Below, one piece after another: positions 44,612-53,005 of a DNA stretch of 54,173 nucleotides. Positions within the stretch are counted from its first letter, which is position 1, and every line of letters begins with the position of its first letter. A program made the translations under genes and the position numbers. This DNA is from Gammaproteobacteria bacterium (GTDB lineage Bacteria > Pseudomonadota > Gammaproteobacteria > GCA-001735895), in NCBI GenBank assembly GCA_024638385.1, contig JAHEKJ010000013.1, forward strand, positions 1 to 54,173, written 5' to 3'. The notes under the pieces were generated by a model. It was not told the origin of the DNA. It was given only the letters and a program-made list of their open reading frames with translations, and made no database searches.

Positions 44612-45517
44612 ATGGCGCGCCGCTTTTACGAACTCCCCAGCCTGACCGGTCTCAATACCTTCGACGCCTGCGCGCGTCACGGCAGCTTCACCGCGGCTGC
44701 GCGCGAACTCGGGGTCACGCTCGGAGCGGTGAGCCGCCAGGTCAAGTCGCTCGAGGGCGAGCTCAATTGCCGATTGTTCACTCGACTGCACCGCGGGGTC
44801 GAACTGACCGCTGACGGGCAACAGCTGTTCCAGGTCCTGACGACGAGTTTTCAGCAGCTCGGGCGCGTCTGCCGATCGCTGAAGACCCGGGGCCAGAGTC
44901 TCGATGTGACGATCGCGGCGACGACCGCGTTCGCGTCGCTGTGGCTGATGCCGCGGCTCGGCGGTTTCTGGCAACACCATCGCGACATCAACATCAATCA
45001 TGCGATTTCCGACAACCCCGCCGATGCCGGATTCGTCAATGCCGATTTGCGCGTGCGTTACGGCGGCGGCAGCTGGCGTGGCGAACGCTCGATCAAGCTG
45101 TTCGATGACACGATATACCCGGTTTGCGGCAGCGAGTTCGCGCGCCGTCATCCGTTGTCGAAGCCAAGCCAACTGCTCGAGTTGACGCTGTTGCGGCTCG
45201 ACGGCGTCGACCCGGCCTGGACCGGCTGGGAAAACTGGTTCGAACGATGGCGCTGCGACCCAACCGCCGCCGCCTTTCGCCGTTTCAATAACTACGTCGT
45301 CGCGTTGCAGGCGGCGGAAGACAATCAGGGCGTTGCCCTGGGCTGGCATTCGATGGTCGCGCCGCTGATCGAGCGCGGCCGGCTGGTGCGCGTGGGCGAC
45401 TGGCAAATCGCCGCGCCGGGAGCCTATTACCTGACCTGGGACGAACAGCGTCCCCTGTCCGACGCGGCGCGGCTGCTCAGCGAATGGTTGCAGCAACAGG
45501 GATGCAGGCCGGGCTGA
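44612..45517 (+). CDS. LysR-family transcriptional regulator (GcvA-like)
   Basis: A 301-residue regulator. The N-terminal winged helix (1-65) has LNTFDACARHGSFTAAARELGVTLGAVSRQVKSLEGELNCRLFTRLHRGVELTADGQ, with the GcvA-type form of the LysR helix-turn-helix. The effector-binding domain (about 90-295) starts with LDVTIAATTAFASLWLMPRL, the GcvA-group signature. It is divergent from the Rieske oxygenase, and a T-N11-A palindrome lies between. It probably activates the oxygenase in response to its substrate and represses itself. No clear Shine-Dalgarno precedes the ATG. Confidence 0.95.
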   Translation: MARRFYELPSLTGLNTFDACARHGSFTAAARELGVTLGAVSRQVKSLEGELNCRLFTRLHRGVELTADGQQLFQVLTTSFQQLGRVCRSLKTRGQSLDVTIAATTAFASLWLMPRLGGFWQHHRDININHAISDNPADAGFVNADLRVRYGGGSWRGERSIKLFDDTIYPVCGSEFARRHPLSKPSQLLELTLLRLDGVDPAWTGWENWFERWRCDPTAAAFRRFNNYVVALQAAEDNQGVALGWHSMVAPLIERGRLVRVGDWQIAAPGAYYLTWDEQRPLSDAARLLSEWLQQQGCRPG

Positions 45518-45537
45518 ACGTTCCCGTCGCGACGATC

Positions 45538-46974
45538 TCAGGTCGACGCCTGGCTTCGACGTTCGGCGAGTTCGCTCAATGCCCTCGCCGTCAGCGTGAC
45601 CGCCGACTTGAAGCGCAGGAATACCGGCTTGTCGAGCGGCGGCACGCCTGGCGCGCGGTCGGCGAATAGGAGGCCGACCGGGCGGGCGCCGATGAACAGC
45701 GACTTGAGGAAGAAATTTTCATGCAGGAAGGCCTTGCGGAATCGTTTCGGCAGCGAGGCCTCGAAGCGGGAATAGGTCGCCGGCTCGACCCAGATCGCCT
45801 GCGGCTTTGCCAGCAGTGACTTGAGCAGGCTTTCGCGCTCGAGGCCGATGACGAGATGGCGCACCGGCGAATGCTCGTCGATGCCCTTGCCGGCGCGCGT
45901 GCCGAGATGGGCCCCGTCACGCGAGATCAGCATCAGAACCACACGTGACAGGTGCAGATCGTCGTGCAGGTGGGTCAGCAGCAGGTCGAGCAGCTTTGCC
46001 TGGGTCGCGCCGTTGGTGTCGAGCAGGCTCCGGATCCGGCTTTCGAACGGGTTGCTGCCGCTCGCCGCGTTCGGTCCGGCAGGCGCCGGCGGGCGCCTCG
46101 GTACGGCGTCGTCCGGCAGCATGATCAGGCGCGCGGCCGCCGGCAGGGCGTCGTCGAAGGGGCAGGCGCGCGCGGCATCGAGCGCAATCCGCTGCAGCCG
46201 TTTCTCGAAGCCCTCGGGCGACTGGTTGAGGTAAGCCGCGCAGACTTCTTCGGTCGCCCGCATCGCCGGGTGGTGCCAGCCGACCTCGGCCTGGTGCGAC
46301 AGGTCGGCGGCAAGCTGGATCAGTCGTGCCTTGCGCCCGGACGGGATATTCTCGTCCAGCGATTCGATCACCAGTTGCGGCAGGTAATGCTGTTGCGCAT
46401 AGAGTCGGCCGAGTTCGTGGAAGTCGAAGCCGAATGCCGATTTGGCGCTGTTTTTGTCGATGCCGACGCTGCGAAACGTGGTCTCGTAGCGGTGGTAGCG
46501 GTCGTGGTCGAACAGGCAGGCACAGTACTCGCCGATGTTGTGCAGCAGCGCGGCGCTCAGAATTTCTTTGACCGCGCGGATTCCCTGCAGGTCGATAAAG
46601 CGTTCGAGCTGCGCCAGCAAATGATAACTGCGACTCATCAACTGGTGATAGTTCTGCCGGCAGCCGTTGTCGGCAACGGTTTTCTCGAGCACCGGGTGCT
46701 CGGCGACAAGATCGACGATCGCGCTGTCGCCGAGCAGGCCGAGGGCGACGTGCACCGATTCGACATGGCGGTCGCCGCTCTGGCGCAGGCGCCCGTTGAC
46801 CTCGCGATATAGCGACACGCTCATTCCGGGGTCGAGGGCGATCACGTCGGCGAGGTCGCCAACGGTCTTGGTGTGGTTTTCGAGGATCGCCAGGGCCCGG
46901 CGGTGGTGAATCTCGAGCGCCGGGAGCGGTTGCGGATGGGCCGACAACCAAGCCTGCGCTGCTTCCGCAGTCAT
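45538..46974 (-). CDS. HDOD-domain signalling protein
   Basis: A 478-residue cytoplasmic protein. Residues about 15-220 are an HDOD domain, a degenerate HD fold without hydrolase activity: LADVIALDPGMSVSLYREVN, VHVALGLLGDSAIVDL and LLHNIGEYCACLFDH, where the usual HD pair reads HN. Residues about 310-470 look like a GAF-type sensor (LLDLLLTHLHDDLHLSRVVLMLISRDGAHLGTRAGKG and SLFIGARPVGLLFADRA). HDOD proteins commonly serve in signalling and motility control in gammaproteobacteria. It starts 6 bp after the PilZ gene and ends the pomA-pomB-PilZ-HDOD transcript. Confidence 0.88.
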   Translation of the reverse strand: MTAEAAQAWLSAHPQPLPALEIHHRRALAILENHTKTVGDLADVIALDPGMSVSLYREVNGRLRQSGDRHVESVHVALGLLGDSAIVDLVAEHPVLEKTVADNGCRQNYHQLMSRSYHLLAQLERFIDLQGIRAVKEILSAALLHNIGEYCACLFDHDRYHRYETTFRSVGIDKNSAKSAFGFDFHELGRLYAQQHYLPQLVIESLDENIPSGRKARLIQLAADLSHQAEVGWHHPAMRATEEVCAAYLNQSPEGFEKRLQRIALDAARACPFDDALPAAARLIMLPDDAVPRRPPAPAGPNAASGSNPFESRIRSLLDTNGATQAKLLDLLLTHLHDDLHLSRVVLMLISRDGAHLGTRAGKGIDEHSPVRHLVIGLERESLLKSLLAKPQAIWVEPATYSRFEASLPKRFRKAFLHENFFLKSLFIGARPVGLLFADRAPGVPPLDKPVFLRFKSAVTLTARALSELAERRSQAST

Positions 46975-46980
46975 CTTCGG

Positions 46981-47568
46981 TCAGGATTCCTGTGCGCTAC
47001 TCAGTGATTCCATTTGTTTGCCATGGATATATTTTACCAGAATTTCCCGGTCCGCCTCGTGCAGGTGTTCGAAATCGAGTGCGACGCGCGATGCGTCGTC
47101 CTCGCCTTCGTCCCCCGCTTCGGCCTTGATTACGCGTGCCATGATGACAAGCCGCAGGCCGGAGGGCAACAGTTTCAACGTCAACTCGACCAGCGAGCCC
47201 GGCGCGGGCGCGTCGTCGCTGCGACAGAGCAAGCCCTGCGCGCTGATGTTGACGAGCTGGCGCTCGAGTATCGAGTCGCTGTCGTCGACCGCGAGTTTCT
47301 CGGTGATCCGGTCGATTTGCCGCTCGAGTACGCGCAGGTAGCGCGCGAGTTCGGGCATGCGTTTGTCGATCCGGTGGAAATCGGCGATGTGCTGCTCGAT
47401 CTGGAAATTGTAATTGTTGCGAATCGAGTAGGCGTGCTCGTTTTGCCAGAAGTCGTCGATGCGGGTTTCCTCGTCGGCCGCGGCCACCGGCTGCAGCGCC
47501 AGCTCGACCTCGTCGTCGATGCGGAAGAAGCGCCGCCGCTCGGCGGCGGTGGACGCTTCAGATTTCAT
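46981..47568 (-). CDS. PilZ-domain protein (probable c-di-GMP receptor)
   Basis: A 195-residue protein. The c-di-GMP switch RxxxR is near the start (ERRRFFRIDDEVELAL), and the second motif, normally (D/N)xSxxG, is NISAQGLLC at mid-protein, so binding should be intact. An insert of about 100 residues (FWQNEHAYSIRNNYNFQIEQHIADF and a helical stretch) divides the two motifs. The C-terminal strands include SGLRLVIMARVIKAE and VALDFEHLHEADREILVKYIH. I chose ATG 47568, which overlaps the pomB stop by 11 bp. Coupling to the stator genes suggests it links c-di-GMP to motor function, as YcgR does. Confidence 0.88.
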   Translation of the reverse strand: MKSEASTAAERRRFFRIDDEVELALQPVAAADEETRIDDFWQNEHAYSIRNNYNFQIEQHIADFHRIDKRMPELARYLRVLERQIDRITEKLAVDDSDSILERQLVNISAQGLLCRSDDAPAPGSLVELTLKLLPSGLRLVIMARVIKAEAGDEGEDDASRVALDFEHLHEADREILVKYIHGKQMESLSSAQES

Positions 47569-48478
47569 TGTCTTCGACGTAATCGACGTTGGCTGCCGGC
47601 GACTCTGCGTCGATCGCATGCCGGTTGCCGTGCAGCACGCTGATTTCGACGCGCCGGTTCTTGGCGCGGTTTTCCCAGCTGTCGTTCGGCACCAGCGGCT
47701 CGTTGTCCGCCAACGCGCGAATTTCCATGCGCTCGGGATCGACGTCGCCTTCCTGGATCAGGAAATGAACCACGCTCGCGGCGCGCGCCGCCGACAGGTC
47801 CCAGTTCGAGCGGAAGCGCCGGGTTTCGATCGGAATATCGTCGGTGTGGCCAGCGATGATGAAGTGGCCGTCACGCTGGTTCAGCACCTCGGCGATCATC
47901 TTCAGGATCGGCAGAAACTCCTGCTTGAGTTCGGCGCGGCCCGAACCGAAGGAGCCGCGCTCGCGGATCCGGATCAACACGCGGTCGTTGTAGGCCTCGA
48001 CGTCGAGCAAGCCCTCGCCGATGGCCTCGGCGAGTTCGTCGCGCAGTTCCTCGGCCTCTTCCTGCGCCGCCTGGCGCGCCAGTTCGCGCGCGATCGCCTC
48101 GGCGTCGAGTTCGCCCGCGCCGCCGTCGTGCTTCGACTCGGAGTCGGAGTAATCGAGATTTTGCTTGGTATCGTCGGTGGTCTGCTCGCGCATGATTTCG
48201 AGCGGCGTGACCTCGGTCGGCTTGCCGGGGCTGTACTGCTTGGCGATGACGCTGGTGCCTTTCGGGATCTCGGTCGCCTTGACGATGCGCTGCACGCCGA
48301 AGGCGAGCTTGAGCGCGCCCGCGACCTGTTTGAACTTGAGCACGTCCATCTCGGCGAACGACAGCAGCAGCACGAAGAAGCACATCAGCAGCGCCATCAT
48401 GTCGGCGAAGGTCGCAAGCCATGGCGGCAGTCCTTCCTCGCATGGAGGGCAATCGCATTCTTCGTCCATGCTCGCCAT
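47558..48478 (-). CDS. pomB: Flagellar stator protein PomB/MotB
   Basis: A 306-residue stator subunit. A cysteine-rich cytoplasmic start (ECDCPPCEEGLPPW) leads to one helix with the ion-carrying aspartate D26 (LATFADMMALLMCFFVLLLSF), which fits the sodium-type PomB. A linker with coiled-coil character (EAIARELARQAAQEEAEELRDELAEAIG) follows. The OmpA-like peptidoglycan-binding domain (about 185-290) includes FIIAGHTDDIPI, RSNWDLSAARAASVVHFL and NRAKNRRVEI. It starts directly after the pomA stop. Confidence 0.95.
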   Translation of the reverse strand: MASMDEECDCPPCEEGLPPWLATFADMMALLMCFFVLLLSFAEMDVLKFKQVAGALKLAFGVQRIVKATEIPKGTSVIAKQYSPGKPTEVTPLEIMREQTTDDTKQNLDYSDSESKHDGGAGELDAEAIARELARQAAQEEAEELRDELAEAIGEGLLDVEAYNDRVLIRIRERGSFGSGRAELKQEFLPILKMIAEVLNQRDGHFIIAGHTDDIPIETRRFRSNWDLSAARAASVVHFLIQEGDVDPERMEIRALADNEPLVPNDSWENRAKNRRVEISVLHGNRHAIDAESPAANVDYVEDNEI

Positions 48479-49234
48479 TTACTCGTCTTCCTGGCGCTTC
48501 GATTCTGGCAGGTAGGCGTTGAGCAGCTGCTTGAGCACCCGCGGGTTGGTGCCTTCCTGGATGCCGGTAATCGACTCGAGGATCAGGTCCTTGTTGAGCT
48601 TCTCGTAGCCGCTGATCAGCCTCAGCTTCTCGGCCAGCGGCGAGGCGAAGGCGTTGGCGATGATCGCGCCGTAGAGCGTGGTCAGCAGCGCGACCGCCAT
48701 CGCCGGGCCGATCGCGGCCGGGTCGGACATGTTCGACAGCATTTGCACGAGACCGATCAGCGTGCCGATCATGCCCATCGCCGGTGCGTAGACCGCCATC
48801 GCCTTGAACATGTCGGCGCCGATGTTGTGGCGTTCGATCGACATGTTGATGTCCTTGGCGAGCAGGCCCTTGACCACCTCGGGCGCGTGGCCGTCGATGC
48901 ACAGGCCAATGCCGCGCTCGAGAAAGTCGTTGCTGATTTCGCGGCCCTCGAGCGCGAGAATGCCTTCCTTGCGCGCGACGTTGGCGAGCTCGACCGATTC
49001 CTCGATCAGCGCCTGCGGCGCGTCGAGCTTGTAGAAAAAGCCCTTGAGACCGATCTTGAACGAACCGAGAAAATTGCCGAGCGTGATCCGCATCAGCGTG
49101 ACCGCGAAGGTGCCGCCGAAGACGATCAGCAGCGAGGGAGGGTTGATGAAGATATTGAACGGGCCACCCAGCGTGATCGCGGCGCCGATGATGATGTAAG
49201 CCAGTATGAACCCGACCAGTGTTGCGATATCCAC
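48479..49234 (-). CDS. pomA: Flagellar stator protein PomA/MotA
   Basis: A 251-residue, four-helix stator subunit. NPPSLLIVFGGTFAVTLMR and, in helices 3-4, MAVYAPAMGMIGTLIGLVQML and GPAMAVALLTTLYGAIIANAFASPLAEKL are the MotA/TolQ/ExbB signatures. Sodium-type PomA length is about 253, a good match. I chose GTG 49234 (VDIATLVGFILAY), with AGGAG 7 bp before it; the longer reading to 49807 runs antisense to nothing useful and lacks resemblance. A sigma-28 promoter lies 75 bp upstream. It heads the operon with pomB, the PilZ gene and the HDOD gene. Confidence 0.95.
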   Translation of the reverse strand: MDIATLVGFILAYIIIGAAITLGGPFNIFINPPSLLIVFGGTFAVTLMRITLGNFLGSFKIGLKGFFYKLDAPQALIEESVELANVARKEGILALEGREISNDFLERGIGLCIDGHAPEVVKGLLAKDINMSIERHNIGADMFKAMAVYAPAMGMIGTLIGLVQMLSNMSDPAAIGPAMAVALLTTLYGAIIANAFASPLAEKLRLISGYEKLNKDLILESITGIQEGTNPRVLKQLLNAYLPESKRQEDE

Positions 49235-49308
49235 CCAGTTGCTCCTGCCAGCTGCCGTGTGATGACTTGGATATTCAGAGCAAAACCGCGCGTATGCTCG
49301 TAGGGGCG

Positions 49309-49335
49309 TTATCGGTCGGTCGGGTCGTTTCTTTA
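49309..49335 (-). promoter_or_regulatory. Sigma-28 (FliA) promoter of the pomAB operon
   Basis: On the minus strand TAAAG (49335-49331) and CCGATAA (49315-49309) are separated by 15 bases. This matches TAAAG/N14/(G)CCGATAA of FliA promoters in both elements and in spacing (the leading G is A here). Its upstream end touches the last codon of the HExxH gene. It indicates the stator operon is a late flagellar-class transcript. Confidence 0.75.
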
Positions 49336-49899
49336 GAGCGAATTTGGCCGCGAATCGGGGATTGCATCGGGAATTTCCGGCCGCCGCGCAGCGCCCGGCG
49401 AGCCTCGCCGTCGGAAGCTCGGACGTCCGTCTGCGGCGAGCAGCCCGTGGCGCGCGAGCCAGGCGCGCGCATCGTCGGCGTCGCGTTCGAACCAGGCCCG
49501 GCTCGAGCCGAGCCGGAAGCTGTAACCCCAGGCATCCATGTCGGCGAACATGCGCGCGCGGCCGCCGGCCGGCAATTCGTCGGCCAGCAGGATTTGCAGG
49601 TAGCAGACTGCGCATTCCTCGAGATCGTCGCTGCCCGCGTCGGTATCGAGCACGGCGCGCCGCCCGCTGTCGGCACAGATGAAATGGCAAGCCTCGTGCA
49701 GCACCGAATGCAGCGGCGTGTCGGCGCGCGCGTACAGGCGATGTCCGATCAGGCCGGCCTCGGCGTCGCCCCAGTAACTGCCGGGAATGGCTTGCCCCGG
49801 ACCGCACTCGACGAGCACGAGCCCGTAGCGCCCGAGCAGCGACGCGAGCGCCGACGCGTCGACGTCGCGCCGTTGCAGCACGTCGGGCTCAGTCGGCAT
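49333..49899 (-). CDS. Conserved protein of unknown function with HExxH motif
   Basis: I cannot name this 188-residue protein. It has HEACH at 68-72 (HSVLHEACHFICAD), a gluzincin-like zinc motif, followed by two adjacent glutamates at 94-95 (SDDLEECAVCYLQ), either of which could be the third ligand, and an arginine-rich tail. No signal peptide. It begins MPTEPDV at ATG 49899, overlapping the TetR stop by 11 bp, so the two are translated together. A DUF-type metallopeptidase related to a host or stress response is possible, but nothing in the sequence gives the substrate. Start upstream at 49920 is within TetR and less likely. Confidence 0.75.
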   Translation of the reverse strand: MPTEPDVLQRRDVDASALASLLGRYGLVLVECGPGQAIPGSYWGDAEAGLIGHRLYARADTPLHSVLHEACHFICADSGRRAVLDTDAGSDDLEECAVCYLQILLADELPAGGRARMFADMDAWGYSFRLGSSRAWFERDADDARAWLARHGLLAADGRPSFRRRGSPGAARRPEIPDAIPDSRPNSL

Positions 49900-50479
49900 A
49901 GGCCTGCAGCAGGCGCGCAATCGTCTGCTTGAGACGCCACCATTCCTCGGTCTTGTATTGCTGCGATTGCCTCCGCGTGCGAATGATCAGGTAGTTGATG
50001 GCCGCCCCGAACACGCCGAGGATACCGCCGATATCGATGCTCGGTTGCCGGTAAGCCGCGCGCAGGCGCCGCACCAGCTCCATGCCGCGTTCGCTGCGCA
50101 CGCGTGCCAGCGCCTGCGTCAGGTTGTTTTGGGCCGACAGTTCCCAGGCCATGATCTCGAGCGCGAGCGGCCGCGCCTCGAGCGCGACGACGTAGCGGTC
50201 GAGCAGGGTTTGCAGGTATTCGGCGAGCGGGATCTGCGCTATCGACTCGGTGGCCTCGGGCATGACCTCGTCGACCTCCCACCACAGCTCGGTGGTTTCG
50301 GCGAACGCGAGCAGGAGTTCGTCGAAGCCGCCGAAGTAGCGGTAAATCAGCACCTTGTCGCAACCGGCGCGGCGCGCGACCGCGTTGACGCCGGCGCCCG
50401 GGTAGCCATCGTCGAGCAGGATTGCGCCGAGCGCGTCGAGCAATCGCTGTTCGGTCTGGAGTCTGCCGCGCCTTGCCAT
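49889..50479 (-). CDS. TetR-family transcriptional regulator
   Basis: A 196-residue regulator. The helix-turn-helix (about 8-55) has LLDALGAILLDDGYPGAGVNAVARRAGCDKVLIYRYFGGFDELL, a clear TetR signature ending in IYRYF. The ligand-binding domain is helical, with WWEVDEVMPEATESIAQIPLAEYLQTLLDRYV. It lies 6 bp downstream of mazG and overlaps the next, HExxH-encoding gene, so the three form a unit. Its target may be that gene or a remote locus; no operator was found. Confidence 0.93.
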   Translation of the reverse strand: MARRGRLQTEQRLLDALGAILLDDGYPGAGVNAVARRAGCDKVLIYRYFGGFDELLLAFAETTELWWEVDEVMPEATESIAQIPLAEYLQTLLDRYVVALEARPLALEIMAWELSAQNNLTQALARVRSERGMELVRRLRAAYRQPSIDIGGILGVFGAAINYLIIRTRRQSQQYKTEEWWRLKQTIARLLQAYAD

Positions 50480-50485
50480 CGCTTG

Positions 50486-51268
50486 CTAGCCGACGACGGC
50501 CTTCGATTCCTGCCAGAAGGTCTCCATCTGCTCGAGTTCGCGCTGATCCATCTCGATGCCGGCGGCGGCCATTTGCGCGTGCATGTACTCGAACCGGCGC
50601 ACGAACTTGCGATTGGTTTCGCGCAACGCCATCTCGGCGTTGACCCCGGCATGGCGCGCGAGGTTGATGCAGACGAACAGCACGTCGCCGAGCTCGCTCG
50701 CGATCGCGCGCTTTTCGCCGGCGGCGAAGGCATGACGCAACTCGGCGATTTCCTCCTCGAGCTTGTCGAATACCGGCTCGATGCCCGGCCAGTCGAAACC
50801 GAAGTGCGCGGCGTCCTGCTGCAGCTGGCGCGCGCGGTACATCGCCGAGTTGGCGCTTTCGGTGGCGAGCGCGGCCGGCGCCTCGACGGGCGGCTTTTCC
50901 GCGTCCTTGAGCGCCTGCCATTGTTGCGACAGCTCGGCCTCGCTGAGCGCCGCGTCGCGCAGTTCGCCGAAAACGTGCGGATGGCGATGGCGCATCTTGT
51001 CGGCGATGCCGCGGGCCACGTCGTCGAAGTCGAACAGGCCCTGCTCCTCGGCGAGGCGCGCGTGGAAAACGATATTGAACAGCAGGTCGCCGAGTTCCTC
51101 GCGCAGGTTGTCCATATCGCCGCGTTCGATCGCGTCGAGCACCTCGTGGGTTTCGTCGAGCGTGTGCGGCGCGATCGTCGCGCTGGTCTGGCGGAGATCC
51201 CACGGGCAGCCGTGGTCGGGGTCGCGCAGTTGGCGCATGACTTCAAGCAGTTCTTCGATGGCGCTCAT
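50486..51268 (-). CDS. mazG: Nucleoside triphosphate pyrophosphohydrolase MazG
   Basis: A 260-residue two-domain all-alpha NTP pyrophosphohydrolase. The N-terminal domain has LRDPDHGCPWDLRQT, then DETHEVLDAIERGDMDNLREELGDLLFNIVFHA, the MazG metal-binding set (first site reads DETHE). The C-terminal domain repeats it as LEEEIAELRHAF and SELGDVLFVCINLARH. MazG hydrolyses abnormal nucleotides and can lower (p)ppGpp. Length matches the family (about 265). It is divergent from amgK with 75 bp between starts. Confidence 0.96.
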   Translation of the reverse strand: MSAIEELLEVMRQLRDPDHGCPWDLRQTSATIAPHTLDETHEVLDAIERGDMDNLREELGDLLFNIVFHARLAEEQGLFDFDDVARGIADKMRHRHPHVFGELRDAALSEAELSQQWQALKDAEKPPVEAPAALATESANSAMYRARQLQQDAAHFGFDWPGIEPVFDKLEEEIAELRHAFAAGEKRAIASELGDVLFVCINLARHAGVNAEMALRETNRKFVRRFEYMHAQMAAAGIEMDQRELEQMETFWQESKAVVG

Positions 51269-51276
51269 GGGCTCTA

Positions 51277-51306
51277 TTGCGTTGCGGCGTTCAAAACCCG
51301 GATAAT
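51277..51306 (+). promoter_or_regulatory. Candidate promoter of amgK-murU
   Basis: TTGCGT (51277-51282) and GATAAT (51301-51306) are 18 bp apart, 37 bp before ATG 51344. Both hexamers deviate, so the call is tentative. Confidence 0.4.
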
Positions 51307-51343
51307 ACCGGCCTTTTCACGGGATCGCAGCCGCAACCGACCG

Positions 51344-52339
51344 ATGGACGCAAGATCGACCCACCTCGCGCACTGGCTCGCCGGTCTCGGCTATCGCGAC
51401 TACGACCTCGCGCCGGCCTCCGAGGACGCGAGTTTTCGCCGCTACCTGCGCCTGTGCAGCGGCGCGCAATCGCTGATCGTGATGGACGCACCGCCCGACA
51501 AGGAGCCCTGCGATCCGTTCGTGCGGGTCGCCGCGATGCTGCGCGACGCGGGCCTGTCGGCGCCGGAAGTGATCGCGCAGGATCTCGAGCAGGGTTTCCT
51601 GTTGCTGACCGACTTCGGCAGCGACAGCTACCTGTCGTGTCTCGATCCGGGCACCGAGGCGGCGCTTTACGCCGACGCGCTCGACGCGCTGCTCGTCATG
51701 CAGGGTCGGATCGACGGCTCTGGGCTGCCGCCTTACGACGAAGCGCTGCTGCGCCGCGAAATGGACCTGTTCCACGACTGGTTTCTCGGCGAGCTGCTCG
51801 AAATCGAGCTCGAGCCCGAACAGGTCGCGGTCTGGCAGGTGACCACGCAGGCGCTGGTCGACAACGCGCTGGCGCAGCCGCGGGTCTTCGTGCATCGCGA
51901 TTACCATTCGCGCAACCTGATGAAGCTCGACGCGGGCAATCCCGGCATTCTCGATTTCCAGGACGCGGTTCACGGTCCGGTGACCTACGATCTGGTCTCG
52001 CTGCTGCGCGATTGCTACGTCGCGTGGCCGCCGCCGCGGGTCGATCAGCTGGCGCTGGATTACCATGCGCGGGCGCAGGCCGACGGCATCGTCGACGTCG
52101 GCGCGGCGCAGTTTCTGCACTGGTTCAACCTGATGGGCGCGCAGCGCCATCTCAAGGCGGTGGGTATTTTTTCGCGCCTGTGGCTGCGCGACGGCAAGCG
52201 CGGGTACCTCGGCGATATCCCGCGTACGCTCGGCTACCTGCGCCAGGTCAGCGACGACGAAATGCTGCTCGAGGGCCTGGCCGAACTGATCGACGCGCTG
52301 GATTTGCCGCAGCGCGCCGAATCGGCGGCCCGCGCATGA
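51344..52339 (+). CDS. amgK: N-acetylmuramate/N-acetylglucosamine 1-kinase AmgK
   Basis: A 331-residue kinase of the aminoglycoside phosphotransferase fold. The catalytic loop is FVHRDYHSRNLM (HxDxxxxN) and the metal-binding segment ILDFQDAVHGP (DFxD). The ATP-binding lobe has ASFRRYLRL and SLIVMDAPP. AmgK makes MurNAc-1-phosphate, the first step of the fosfomycin-bypass recycling route described in Pseudomonas. Its ATG at 51344 begins MDARSTHLAHWL; the longer reading to 49958 is antisense to mazG and tetR. It overlaps murU by 4 bp (ATGA), which fixes its role. Confidence 0.93.
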   Translation: MDARSTHLAHWLAGLGYRDYDLAPASEDASFRRYLRLCSGAQSLIVMDAPPDKEPCDPFVRVAAMLRDAGLSAPEVIAQDLEQGFLLLTDFGSDSYLSCLDPGTEAALYADALDALLVMQGRIDGSGLPPYDEALLRREMDLFHDWFLGELLEIELEPEQVAVWQVTTQALVDNALAQPRVFVHRDYHSRNLMKLDAGNPGILDFQDAVHGPVTYDLVSLLRDCYVAWPPPRVDQLALDYHARAQADGIVDVGAAQFLHWFNLMGAQRHLKAVGIFSRLWLRDGKRGYLGDIPRTLGYLRQVSDDEMLLEGLAELIDALDLPQRAESAARA

Positions 52340-52998
52340 AAGCGATGCTGCTGGCCGCAGGCCGCGGCGAGCGCATGCGCCCGCTGTCGGATTCGGTGCC
52401 CAAGCCGTTGCTCGAGGTCGGCGGCGAGCCGCTGATCGGCCGACATCTCGACGCGCTCGCGCGGTCCGGGATCCGCGAGTGCGTGATCAACCTGAGCTGG
52501 CTCGGCGATCGGATTCGCGCCTTCGTCGGCGACGGTTCGAGATTCGATCTCGCGGTCGAGTACAGCGAAGAGCCCGAGGCACTCGAAACCGCGGGCGGAA
52601 TCGTGCAGGCTCTCGATCGCCTCGGCCCATGTTTCGTCGTCGTCAATGCCGACATTTTCACCGATTACGATTTTTCCGGGTTGAACGCGCGCGACGGCCT
52701 CGCGAATATCGTGCTGGTCGACAACCCCGCGCACAATCCGGGCGGCGATTTCAGTCTCGCCGGGTCGCGCGTCGGCAACGACGGCGCGCCGCGCTACACC
52801 TTCAGCGGGATCGCCTGCTACCGGCGCGAATTCTTCGCTGGCCTCGCGCCGGGCAAGCGCCCTTTGGCGCCGCTGTTGCGCGCGGCCGCCGACCGCGGCG
52901 AGCTTTCCGGCGAGCTGCACGCCGGCCGCTGGAGCGACGTCGGCACGCCGGAGCGGCTCGCGGCGCTGAATGCCGGGCTCCGGGGCGACGACGGCTGA
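52336..52998 (+). CDS. murU: N-acetylmuramate-1-phosphate uridylyltransferase MurU
   Basis: A 220-residue nucleotidyltransferase. The pyrophosphorylase signature LLAAGRGERMRPLSDSVPKPLLEVGG begins at residue 5, followed by VVVNADIFTDYD for the metal-binding aspartate and WSDVGTPERLAALN at the end. MurU turns MurNAc-1-phosphate into UDP-MurNAc, so recycled sugar enters peptidoglycan synthesis without MurA. The length agrees with Pseudomonas MurU (about 223). It overlaps amgK by 4 bp and ends 7 bp before the convergent GNAT gene. Confidence 0.94.
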   Translation: MKAMLLAAGRGERMRPLSDSVPKPLLEVGGEPLIGRHLDALARSGIRECVINLSWLGDRIRAFVGDGSRFDLAVEYSEEPEALETAGGIVQALDRLGPCFVVVNADIFTDYDFSGLNARDGLANIVLVDNPAHNPGGDFSLAGSRVGNDGAPRYTFSGIACYRREFFAGLAPGKRPLAPLLRAAADRGELSGELHAGRWSDVGTPERLAALNAGLRGDDG

Positions 52999-53005
52999 GG
53001 CGGTT

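Noticed and set aside
47459..49303. A 614-residue plus-strand reading antisense to pomA and pomB
   Set aside because: PomA, PomB and PilZ motifs on the minus strand are unambiguous; the long open frame is a GC-content artefact.
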